Source: UBA1081 sp045658165 (GTDB taxonomy: Bacteria > Bacillota > Clostridia > Oscillospirales > Acutalibacteraceae). Taken from it: DNA of 6,831 bases. Made by a program: the position numbers and the translations under genes. Of this stretch, positions 1 to 5,349 are shown one piece after another (within the stretch, counting starts at the first letter, position 1; each line of letters begins with the position of its first letter). The notes beneath the pieces are model-generated. The model was not told the origin of the DNA. It was given only the letters and a program-made list of their open reading frames with translations, and made no database searches. The stretch lies in the NCBI GenBank assembly GCA_045658165.1, contig JAZOUN010000038.1:1-6831 (forward strand), read 5' to 3'.

Positions 1-1881
1 CACTGCTTTCCCAGCAGATAAAACTGCAAGACGTTCAGGGAAATTCATAGAAGTTGCAACAGGCACAATTGCCTCAATACTTACAACACCTGCGTGTATG
101 ACAGGACTGTCATACTCTCCTCCCATTTTAATTATTTCAGAAAACACTTTACCTGCAATATCTTCACAAATAACAACACGTATTTTAAGCAAGGGTTCAA
201 GAATCGTCGTTCCTGTATGTGAAAGACCATTCATGAAAGCCATCGGTGTACAAACAAAAAAGTCAAGCGGATGTGTATGAATTGTGTGATGTTCACCACC
301 GACAAGAGTACACTTAAAATCTGTTACTTCCCATCCGTGAAGTCCTTGTTCGATACATTTATTGAATGAGGTATGAATATGCGACTGATATCTGTAATAA
401 CACTGATCGGAAGGTAATTTACCATGATATGAAACACCATATCCTCTCGGCATCGGTTCAATATAGAATTCAACAACTGCCCAACAAGGTTTCGGCATAG
501 TATAACGGGCAGCGGCTGTGCCGGCACAAGATGGTGTTTCTTTATATATTACCGTAGGTGCAGAAAACACTGCATCCATATTATATCGTTCTTTTAGAAG
601 ATTAGAAAGAACTTCAAGCTGTATTTTTCCTGTTGTGCTTATAGTAATTTCCTTCTGACCGTTTTCCCACTTGGCATCAATATACGGTTCTTCATCTGAT
701 AATTCAGAAAATGCAGCTGCAAGCTGCGGAAGTTTAAGGACATCGTAATCTGCAGAAGTTACTTTGACTCGCAAAAACGGATTGACAAGTCTGCCTTGTT
801 CTTTATTTATAGGTGATCCTATATAAAATCCATTTTTAGCTGACGGTAATCCACATATTGCAGCGACGTCTCCGCCTCTTATTACTCCTATATCAGAACT
901 TCTAGAACCGAGAAACTTCTTTATTTGTGATACTTTTTCCTTAACAGGAGGTTTAACTTCAGTGGCAACTGTATCAGATAAAATTATTGTATTATTTGTC
1001 GGAGCAAAAAGTTCAACCTCGTCTCTGTTTGAAATCTGTCCTCCGAAAAGACGTATGTGCGATATTTTACCTAAAGATTTATCGTGTTCTATTTTAAATA
1101 TAATTCCGGATAAATTTTCTGTTTCTTTGTTTTTTGAATCCGGCATATATTTTACAAAAGTTTCAAGCAATTCCTTTATTCCGACAGAATATTTTGCACT
1201 ACCGAAAACAACCGGACAAAGATTACAATCAATTATTTCTTGACGTATAATTTCCTGTGCACGTTCAAGCTGCAATAATGATTCATTAAGATATAAATCT
1301 GCTGCTTCATCACAAAAATCGGCAAGTAATTCAGTAGCATTATGTCTGAATGTTTCATCATCAATGCTTCTGACACAACAATCTTCTGTGCCTTCATTAT
1401 CAACAGTAAAAAGAGGAATGTATGTTTGAGAAGATATACTTTTAAGTTCTTTTATAACCTTATTGATATCAGAACCTGTTCTATCTGTTTTATTTATAAA
1501 CACAACTCTGGGAATTTTTGCATTATCAAGACAATTCAGAATATTTTCTGTATGAGCACGTACTCCATCTGCTGCAGATACAATAACTACAGCATAATCA
1601 AGAGCAGACAATGCACGTTCAACTTCACCGGCAAAGTCAATATGCCCTGGTGTATCAATTATGTTAATTGTTATACCTTCCCAATGCGTAGTTGCTATCG
1701 CAGTGCGCACAGAAATACCTCTTTGCTTTTCGACAGAAAGACTATCAGTCGATGTTGTTCCATCATCAACATTACCTGCATGGCGAATTGCACCGGTATA
1801 AAACAAGAGTTGCTCTGTCAATGATGTTTTTCCTGAATCGACATGTGCAAGAATTCCGACATTATGAAAAATTTCCCCCAT
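1..1881 (-). CDS. TetM/EF-G-like translation GTPase (3' end outside window)
   Basis: This is a translation-factor GTPase of the ribosomal-protection (TetM/TetO/EF-G) superfamily. Members bind the 70S ribosome using GTP; true TetM releases tetracycline. The 627 residues in the window read without a stop. The GTPase motifs are G1 AHVDSGKTS (12-20), a G2 region RGIS (54-57, with Ser in place of the usual Thr), G3 DTPGH (76-80), G4 NKTD (130-133) and G5 SAK (228-230). EF-G-like domains II to V follow, including GKIQLEV and GWEVTDFKC. By alignment from memory with TetM (639 residues), about 35-40 C-terminal residues lie beyond base 1. The ATG is preceded by AGAGGTG six bases upstream, which fixes the start. 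The domain IV loop that carries YSPV in TetM reads GGEHHTIHTHPLDF here, so drug resistance should not be assumed. It is probably a chromosomal TetM-like housekeeping or stress translation factor. It lies downstream of a tRNA pair from which a terminator separates it. No convincing private promoter is visible. Confidence 0.9.
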   Translation of the reverse strand, partial: MGEIFHNVGILAHVDSGKTSLTEQLLFYTGAIRHAGNVDDGTTSTDSLSVEKQRGISVRTAIATTHWEGITINIIDTPGHIDFAGEVERALSALDYAVVIVSAADGVRAHTENILNCLDNAKIPRVVFINKTDRTGSDINKVIKELKSISSQTYIPLFTVDNEGTEDCCVRSIDDETFRHNATELLADFCDEAADLYLNESLLQLERAQEIIRQEIIDCNLCPVVFGSAKYSVGIKELLETFVKYMPDSKNKETENLSGIIFKIEHDKSLGKISHIRLFGGQISNRDEVELFAPTNNTIILSDTVATEVKPPVKEKVSQIKKFLGSRSSDIGVIRGGDVAAICGLPSAKNGFYIGSPINKEQGRLVNPFLRVKVTSADYDVLKLPQLAAAFSELSDEEPYIDAKWENGQKEITISTTGKIQLEVLSNLLKERYNMDAVFSAPTVIYKETPSCAGTAAARYTMPKPCWAVVEFYIEPMPRGYGVSYHGKLPSDQCYYRYQSHIHTSFNKCIEQGLHGWEVTDFKCTLVGGEHHTIHTHPLDFFVCTPMAFMNGLSHTGTTILEPLLKIRVVICEDIAGKVFSEIIKMGGEYDSPVIHAGVVSIEAIVPVATSMNFPERLAVLSAGKAV

Positions 1882-1887
1882 ACAATT

Positions 1888-1893
1888 CACCTC
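1888..1893 (-). promoter_or_regulatory. Ribosome binding site of the TetM-like GTPase
   Basis: On the minus strand GAGGTG, within AGAGGTG, lies six bases before the ATG. It closely matches the anti-Shine-Dalgarno complement and supports the chosen start. Confidence 0.8.
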
Positions 1894-1924
1894 TTTTATA
1901 TTTTGTTTGAATCAATCATATGTT

Positions 1925-1967
1925 AAAAAAATAAGCCCGAATTCATTTATAAAAAGAATCCGAACTT
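1925..1967 (-). terminator. Rho-independent terminator of the tRNA operon
   Basis: On the minus strand, arms AAGTTCGGATTC (1956-1967) and GAATTCGGGCTT (1933-1944) form a 12-bp stem with three G-U wobbles and an 11-base AT-rich loop. ATTTTTTT (1925-1932) follows directly. It lies 5 bases past the encoded CCA of tRNA-Trp and ends 43 bases before the GTPase start codon. It should end the tRNA transcript, although the wobble pairs could allow some read-through into the GTPase gene. Confidence 0.8.
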
Positions 1968-1971
1968 AATG

Positions 1972-2047
1972 TGGCAGGGGCAGAAGGGCTCGAACCCTCG
2001 GCACGCGGTTTTGGAGACCGCTGCTCTACCAACTGAGCTATACCCCT
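1972..2047 (-). tRNA. tRNA-Trp (anticodon CCA)
   Basis: A 76-base cloverleaf with encoded 3' CCA (1972-1974). The acceptor stem pairs AGGGGTA with TGCCCCT, with one G-T wobble and discriminator G. The D arm contains TAGCTCAGTTGGTAGAGC. The anticodon stem GCGGT/ACCGC encloses loop CTCCAAA, giving anticodon CCA (Trp). The T arm contains GGTTCGAGCC. It is the second gene of a two-tRNA transcript, 10 bases after the preceding tRNA. Confidence 0.96.
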
Positions 2048-2057
2048 ATATTATTTA

Positions 2058-2134
2058 TGGTGGACCATCAGGGACTCGAACCCCGGACCAACCGGTTATG
2101 AGCCGGTTGCTCTAACCAACTGAGCTAATGGTCC
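2058..2134 (-). tRNA. tRNA with anticodon CAU, likely tRNA-Ile2 (lysidine type), alternatively elongator tRNA-Met
   Basis: A 77-base cloverleaf with encoded CCA (2058-2060) and discriminator A. The acceptor stem GGACCAT/ATGGTCC is seven perfect pairs. The anticodon stem ACCGG/CCGGT encloses loop CTCATAA, giving anticodon CAT. The first pair is G-C, and the D arm is of the ordinary elongator type, so this is not an initiator tRNA. C-G pairs at acceptor positions 4-69 and 5-68, and the GGCTCATAACC anticodon arm, match what is known of tRNA-Ile2, whose C34 is converted to lysidine by TilS to read AUA. Automatic pipelines may call it Met. I lean towards Ile2 but cannot settle it from this one gene. 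It is the first gene of the tRNA transcript. Confidence 0.93.
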
Positions 2135-2154
2135 AAATCTCTTGTGCTTTAGTT

Positions 2155-2182
2155 ATTATATCACAAAAAGTTCTTTTGTCAA
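2155..2182 (-). promoter_or_regulatory. Consensus sigma-70/sigma-A promoter of the tRNA operon
   Basis: On the minus strand a perfect TTGACA (2177-2182) and a perfect TATAAT (2155-2160) are separated by 16 bases. The predicted start is near 2148, about 14 bases before the first tRNA. Perfect hexamers fit a strong stable-RNA promoter. Confidence 0.88.
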
Positions 2183-2245
2183 TAGTTTTCGTTGATTTTT
2201 TTTTATTTAATTAATCATTATATTTTCTTTTGCAAAAAGAAAGTA

Positions 2246-2274
2246 TTGAATATTCAACTTCATAATGATAAAAT
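2246..2274 (+). promoter_or_regulatory. Candidate promoter of the beta-helix gene
   Basis: TTGAAT (2246-2251), a 17-base spacer and TAAAAT (2269-2274) lie about 30 bases before the start codon. The -35 hexamer is part of the perfect 12-base palindrome TTGAATATTCAA (2246-2257), which could be a regulator-binding site. The surroundings are very AT-rich, so chance matches are easy and the assignment is tentative. Confidence 0.45.
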
Positions 2275-2292
2275 TAACATATAATTATTGAA

Positions 2293-2296
2293 AGGA
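2293..2296 (+). promoter_or_regulatory. Ribosome binding site that decides the beta-helix start
   Basis: AGGA, within AAAGGATG, is nine bases before ATG 2306. An in-frame TTG at 2288 would put this site inside the coding region and has no ribosome binding site of its own. The ATG at 2306 is therefore preferred, and it begins a classic signal peptide. Confidence 0.7.
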
Positions 2297-2305
2297 TGTT
2301 TTTCA

Positions 2306-3934
2306 ATGAAAAAATACAAAAAACTTATAAGTGTAATCGTTGCACTGTGCACGCTAATATGCTGCATGTCAGTTGCTGCATTTGCTGTTGACACCACTGT
2401 CACCTATTACATTGATTCAATTGATGGTGATGATAATAACAGTGCATTAAGCCCCGAAGAAGCTGTAAAAACTATTTATGGTCTCAAACTCACAAAAGTT
2501 AATCCTGGAGATAAATTTCTTTTCAGAAACGGTGGCAGATATGAAAATGAAATTCTTATAACTGACTGGACAGGAACAAAAGAAAAGCCTATCATTATAT
2601 CATCATATGGTGAAGGTGAAACTGCTGTTCTTTATACAAACAATGCAAAAGAAGTATTAACAATAATTGACAGTTCATATATCACTGTTTCTGATCTTAA
2701 TATAACAGCACCAAATGGTGGCGGTATCTGGATCAACACTATCAACAAAGAATCAGTCGGCATTACAATTGACAACGTTTATTTTTACGATATGCCAAAC
2801 GGTAAAGTAAACGGACGTTCAGATTGTCAAAACGGTGCTGCTGTTGCCAGAGCTGCAGTTATGGTAAAATCATTCCCTGCTGCGTCAAGATATCCTGTAA
2901 ATGATCTTACAATCTCCGACTGTGAAGTTTATGATGTTGCAAACGGCTTTATCATCTGGGGTTCATGGAATGAAGAAGGAAATGCATGGGTAGAAAATGA
3001 AGAAGATATAGATCCTGTTTTCAATGAAGGTCTTCTCATCAAAAATTGTTATCTTCACAACATGGATGCTGAAGCTATCCTTATCGGCATTTGTGACGGA
3101 GCACTTGTTACAGACTGCAGAATGATTGACACATGTCTGGGTGAAGGTCTTGATGAAAACGGAGAAATTCAGTTCTTTACAGCTGCATGTTGGTTCTGGG
3201 GAAGCATAAACAGTACAGTTCAGTATTGTGAAATTGCAGGTCAGAAAAACTACGGTGACGGCATGACGGTTGACTTTGACTCATATTCACACAATTGTAC
3301 ATACCAGTATATTTATTCACATGATAATATGCGATTCATGTGTAACAATCCCAAATACAGCGGTCATCATGGCAATACCGTTCGTTATTGCCTTTCAATT
3401 AATGATAACGGCGGAAGAAGCACAACTTCATGTTGCGATGAAGGCGAATATGAACTCAATTTCTATAATAACACAATAATCAATTCTGAAGACTTTCATC
3501 TTAAAAACATGTACAACTCTATTGTTGCAAATAATATTTTTGTAATGACTGAAGGTTGTGCAATTGCATACGATATTGATAATATTATCAGAGGAAACAA
3601 AGTCTCAAACAACTGTTATTACAATGCAATGACTCCCCTTATTGACGTAAATTCTCTCAATATTCTTCCCGGTTTTGTGGGCAATGACACAGAAGATATT
3701 TACAGCTATATTCTTTCAAAAAATTCACCACTCATCGGCGCCGGAATTAAAATTGATGACGGACTTACAAAAGATTTCTTCGGCAATGAAATTACAAGCA
3801 ACAATATCGGTTGCTACGGCGGAACAGGTGAAGATGCACCTTACGAAACAGAAACAATGATTGAAAGATTCATCAGAATTTTAAAGAATGTTATTCTCAC
3901 TCTCATTCATGAAATCATGGAAATTTTCGAATAA
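2306..3934 (+). CDS. Secreted right-handed parallel beta-helix protein (pectate-lyase-like fold)
   Basis: A 542-residue exported protein of unknown substrate. Residues 1-27 are a signal peptide: basic MKKYKK, a hydrophobic core and AFA before the predicted cut at 27/28. Residues 34-56 (YYIDSIDGDDNNSALSPEEA) match the N-terminal motif common in secreted beta-helix carbohydrate-active proteins. About residues 115-440 repeat in coils of roughly 20-40 residues, such as LTISDCEVYD, LLIKNCYLHN and ALVTDCRMID, typical of right-handed parallel beta-helices. The last coil ends DFFGNEI...NIGCYGG, a typical cap. Sixteen cysteines remain in the mature chain, several at the same place in successive coils. 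The final 26 or so residues form a hydrophobic/charged amphipathic helix. No dockerin, sortase signal or cell-wall repeat is seen. A role in polysaccharide binding or cleavage is an inference from the fold. The gene is probably monocistronic. Its terminator has been split by an insertion sequence. Confidence 0.88.
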   Translation: MKKYKKLISVIVALCTLICCMSVAAFAVDTTVTYYIDSIDGDDNNSALSPEEAVKTIYGLKLTKVNPGDKFLFRNGGRYENEILITDWTGTKEKPIIISSYGEGETAVLYTNNAKEVLTIIDSSYITVSDLNITAPNGGGIWINTINKESVGITIDNVYFYDMPNGKVNGRSDCQNGAAVARAAVMVKSFPAASRYPVNDLTISDCEVYDVANGFIIWGSWNEEGNAWVENEEDIDPVFNEGLLIKNCYLHNMDAEAILIGICDGALVTDCRMIDTCLGEGLDENGEIQFFTAACWFWGSINSTVQYCEIAGQKNYGDGMTVDFDSYSHNCTYQYIYSHDNMRFMCNNPKYSGHHGNTVRYCLSINDNGGRSTTSCCDEGEYELNFYNNTIINSEDFHLKNMYNSIVANNIFVMTEGCAIAYDIDNIIRGNKVSNNCYYNAMTPLIDVNSLNILPGFVGNDTEDIYSYILSKNSPLIGAGIKIDDGLTKDFFGNEITSNNIGCYGGTGEDAPYETETMIERFIRILKNVILTLIHEIMEIFE

Positions 3935-3952
3935 ATAATACAAAAAAACTTA

Positions 3953-3965
3953 TCCCCCGATATGC
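3953..3965. terminator. Left arm of a bidirectional terminator disrupted by the IS
   Basis: TCCCCCGATATGC begins 18 bases after the beta-helix stop codon. Its first 11 bases complement 5318-5328 perfectly, but the two arms are now 1354 bases apart. On the minus strand this arm is followed by a seven-T tract (complement of 3942-3948), as expected for terminating the convergent ceramidase-like gene. Confidence 0.75.
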
Positions 3966-3966
3966 A

Positions 3967-3969
3967 TCA
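3967..3969. repeat. Target site duplication (TCA), left copy
   Basis: TCA directly precedes the left TGAAC end of the IS and is repeated at 5312-5314 directly after its right end. Three-base duplications are usual for IS3-family elements. The repeat is short, but it sits exactly where both terminal repeats end. Confidence 0.7.
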
Positions 3970-4018
3970 TGAACAAGTCCATTAAAAACGGACAATAGAA
4001 AAAGAACCCCTCCTATGG
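3970..4018 (+). repeat. Left terminal inverted repeat of the IS
   Basis: Starts TGAACAAGTCC and includes CGGACA at 3989-3994, matching the right end base for base in register over both blocks. The outer five bases are identical. Similarity extends with small gaps to CTATGG at the start of the orfA leader hairpin. Confidence 0.8.
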
Positions 4019-4040
4019 TAGAATAAACTATCATAGGAGG
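4009..4040 (+). promoter_or_regulatory. Hairpin sequestering the orfA ribosome binding site
   Basis: CCTCCTATGGTAG (4009-4021) pairs with CTATCATAGGAGG (4028-4040) over 13 bp, with one G-T wobble and a six-base AATAAA loop. The 3' arm contains AGGAGG, the ribosome binding site for ATG 4048, so any transcript entering from outside would hide it. AATTTTT follows, so the structure may also terminate incoming transcription. A TAGAAT at 4019-4024 could be a -10 box whose transcript would start inside the 3' arm and escape the hairpin, but no good -35 is visible. Confidence 0.75.
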
Positions 4041-4047
4041 AATTTTT

Positions 4048-4397
4048 ATGCCCAGAAAATACAGACACATACAACAGTACGAAAAAGAAATATTGGATTA
4101 AAAGCTGAAGGATTAACCAGAAAGGAAATAGGCGATAAGTTAGGGTTTACAGCAGAACAAATACACGAATTTACAAAAAGGTATAATAGGAAGCAAAAGA
4201 AAAAATCGGAGGTAATACCACTCAGAGCAAAAGGAAGAACACAAAAAGACGGAACAGCTTTGCCACCATCGATTCAAAAGTTAAGTAAGCATGCACAACT
4301 ACAATATGAAATGGCAAGCAAGGATAGATATATTAAACGTTTGGAAATGGAAAATGAATTGATGCGGAATTTTCTCTCGCTCACAGAAAGGAAGTGA
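4048..4397 (+). pseudogene. IS3-family orfA (helix-turn-helix protein), frameshifted
   Basis: OrfA of IS3 elements binds the terminal repeats and can join OrfB to form the active transposase. From the ATG behind AGGAGG the frame reads MPRKYRHIQQYEKEILD and then stops at 4099. The continuing frame starts LKAEGLTRKEIGDKLG at 4098 and runs to a TGA at 4395-4397. It contains a helix-turn-helix (LTRKEIGDKLG...IHEFTKRYN) and a C-terminal heptad-like helix (YIKRLEMENELMRNFL) suited to oligomerisation. One missing base near 4097-4098 explains the break. Restored, the protein would be about 116 residues, normal for the family. No classical slippery heptamer is present at the break, so a real deletion or a sequencing indel is more likely than programmed frameshifting. 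Confidence 0.85.
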
Positions 4398-5248
4398 GAA
4401 CAAGTGTAAAATTTATGGTTATCTATCGCCATAAGGATAAGTATTCAATAAGTAAAATGTGCCGATTCTTTAATGTCTCAAGAAGCGGTTACTATGACTA
4501 TGTAAAAAGAATGAATATACCTGCAAAGGATTTACCGTTGGCAAAAAAGATACAAGAATGTCAAGAAAGGTGTGGTAAAACTTACGGTTATCGTAGAGTA
4601 CATATATGGCTTGAAAGACAAGGGATACATCACAATCCAAAGACAATATTAAGAATCATGCAGAAATATAACCTGTTATCGGTAATCAGAAGAAAGAGAT
4701 ATCGTAATTATGGTGATTATCTTCATCGCTATCCAAATCTGCTGAACAGAGATTTTAAAGCTGACAGACCAAATCAAAAGTGGGTAACGGATATATCATA
4801 TATCATGACTCAGCAAGGAATACTCTATCTTTCGGTAATCAGAGATTTGTATGATAATAGTATTGTTGCTTACAAAACCGGAACAGAACAAAACATTAAC
4901 CTTGTTTTAAGCACTATCAAATCAGCTAAAAGAAAAGAGAAGGTCACCGCAGAGCTGCAACTCCACAGTGACCAAGGGTTTCAATATACATCACCAGCAT
5001 ATTTTAACCTAACAAAATCATACGGCATAACGCCTTCAATGTCAAGACGTGGTAATCCATATGATAATGCAATGGCTGAAAATTTTTTCTCAATTCTTAA
5101 AACGGAATGTATTTACAGAACGAAGTTAAAAACTTATGAGGATGCTCGCATCCTCATAAGTGAATACATCCATTTCTACAATAACGAAAGAATTCAACTA
5201 AAAACAAAACTGACTCCGCTCGAAAAACGAAGTCAGTATGTTACTTAA
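4394..5248 (+). CDS. IS3-family transposase OrfB (DDE integrase domain)
   Basis: A 284-residue catalytic subunit that cuts and joins the IS ends. An N-terminal HTH_21-like helical region (about 45-95, containing CGKTYGYRRVHIWLERQG) precedes an rve/integrase core. The catalytic triad is D133 (WVTDISYI), D193 (HSDQGFQY) and E229 (DNAMAENFF), with exactly 35 residues between the second D and E, as expected for DD(35)E. The length is normal and the frame intact. The GTG start overlaps the orfA TGA as GTGA and lies in the -1 frame relative to orfA. Expression could come from termination-reinitiation or from frameshifting to an OrfAB fusion. No clear slippery heptamer is seen, and AAAGGA lies only about one base before GTG, so the true N-terminus is uncertain. 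Confidence 0.95.
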   Translation: MRTSVKFMVIYRHKDKYSISKMCRFFNVSRSGYYDYVKRMNIPAKDLPLAKKIQECQERCGKTYGYRRVHIWLERQGIHHNPKTILRIMQKYNLLSVIRRKRYRNYGDYLHRYPNLLNRDFKADRPNQKWVTDISYIMTQQGILYLSVIRDLYDNSIVAYKTGTEQNINLVLSTIKSAKRKEKVTAELQLHSDQGFQYTSPAYFNLTKSYGITPSMSRRGNPYDNAMAENFFSILKTECIYRTKLKTYEDARILISEYIHFYNNERIQLKTKLTPLEKRSQYVT

Positions 5249-5260
5249 ATTTTAATATTC

Positions 5261-5282
5261 AACACCATAGGGGGTGTTTTTT
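5261..5282 (+). terminator. Terminator after the IS transposase
   Basis: AACACC (5261-5266) pairs with GGTGTT (5273-5278) around ATAGGG. Together with the end of the arm this gives a run of six T (5277-5282). It lies 12 bases after the orfB stop and overlaps the inner part of the right terminal repeat. It would keep transposase transcripts out of the neighbouring gene. Confidence 0.7.
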
Positions 5283-5311
5283 GTACTGTCCGCACAATTT
5301 GGGGCAGTTCA
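5265..5311 (-). repeat. Right terminal inverted repeat of the IS
   Basis: Read on the minus strand it starts TGAACTGCCCC with CGGACA at bases 20-25, in register with the left repeat. It also shares AAAAA, CCCC and CTATGG with the left end further in. It ends exactly at the right copy of TCA. Confidence 0.8.
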
Positions 5312-5314
5312 TCA
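5312..5314. repeat. Target site duplication (TCA), right copy
   Basis: TCA directly follows the GTTCA right end and matches 3967-3969. Removing the IS and one copy leaves GCATCAGCA, the loop region of the restored host hairpin. Confidence 0.7.
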
Positions 5315-5334
5315 GCAATATCGGGGGAATTTTT
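5315..5334. terminator. Right arm of the disrupted bidirectional terminator
   Basis: ATATCGGGGGA (5318-5328) is the exact complement of 3953-3963. It is followed on the plus strand by a five-T tract (5330-5334), as expected for terminating the beta-helix transcript. GC at 5315-5316 can also pair with GC at 3964-3965, leaving loop ATCA and one bulged A. It lies 16 bases past the stop of the convergent ceramidase-like gene. Confidence 0.75.
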
Positions 5335-5349
5335 ATGAAACTATTAACA

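Larger units (their letters stand above)
3970..5311 (+). mobile_element. IS3-family insertion sequence, 1342 bp
   Basis: The element starts TGAAC and ends GTTCA. The left end and the reverse complement of the right end align without gaps over 25 bases (14 identical, including TGAAC and CGGACA). They continue to share AAAAA, CCCC and CTATGG out to about 48 bases. It carries orfA (frameshifted), orfB with a DDE domain in the -1 frame relative to orfA, a hairpin covering the orfA ribosome binding site, and a terminator after orfB. TCA flanks both ends. Size, gene order and 5'-TG...CA-3' ends fit IS3. The subgroup is uncertain. From memory the proteins resemble a type common in gut Clostridia. 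Confidence 0.93.

Noticed and set aside
1342..1824. An open frame of about 160 codons on the plus strand
   Set aside because: It is antisense to the well-supported GTPase domain, is cysteine-rich with unnatural composition, and has no recognisable domain.
1972..2134. The tRNA pair as an attachment site for an integrated element
   Set aside because: No integrase gene, direct repeat of a tRNA 3' end or foreign-looking cargo is present in the window. The genes beside it look chromosomal.
2288..2305. A longer start (TTG 2288) for the beta-helix gene adding six residues
   Set aside because: The TTG has no ribosome binding site, and the added codons contain the AAAGGA that serves ATG 2306.
3976..3993. 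Short inverted repeat GTCC...GGAC near the left IS end as a terminator
   Set aside because: Only four pairs around a nine-base loop with no T-tract. The bases are explained by the terminal repeat of the IS.
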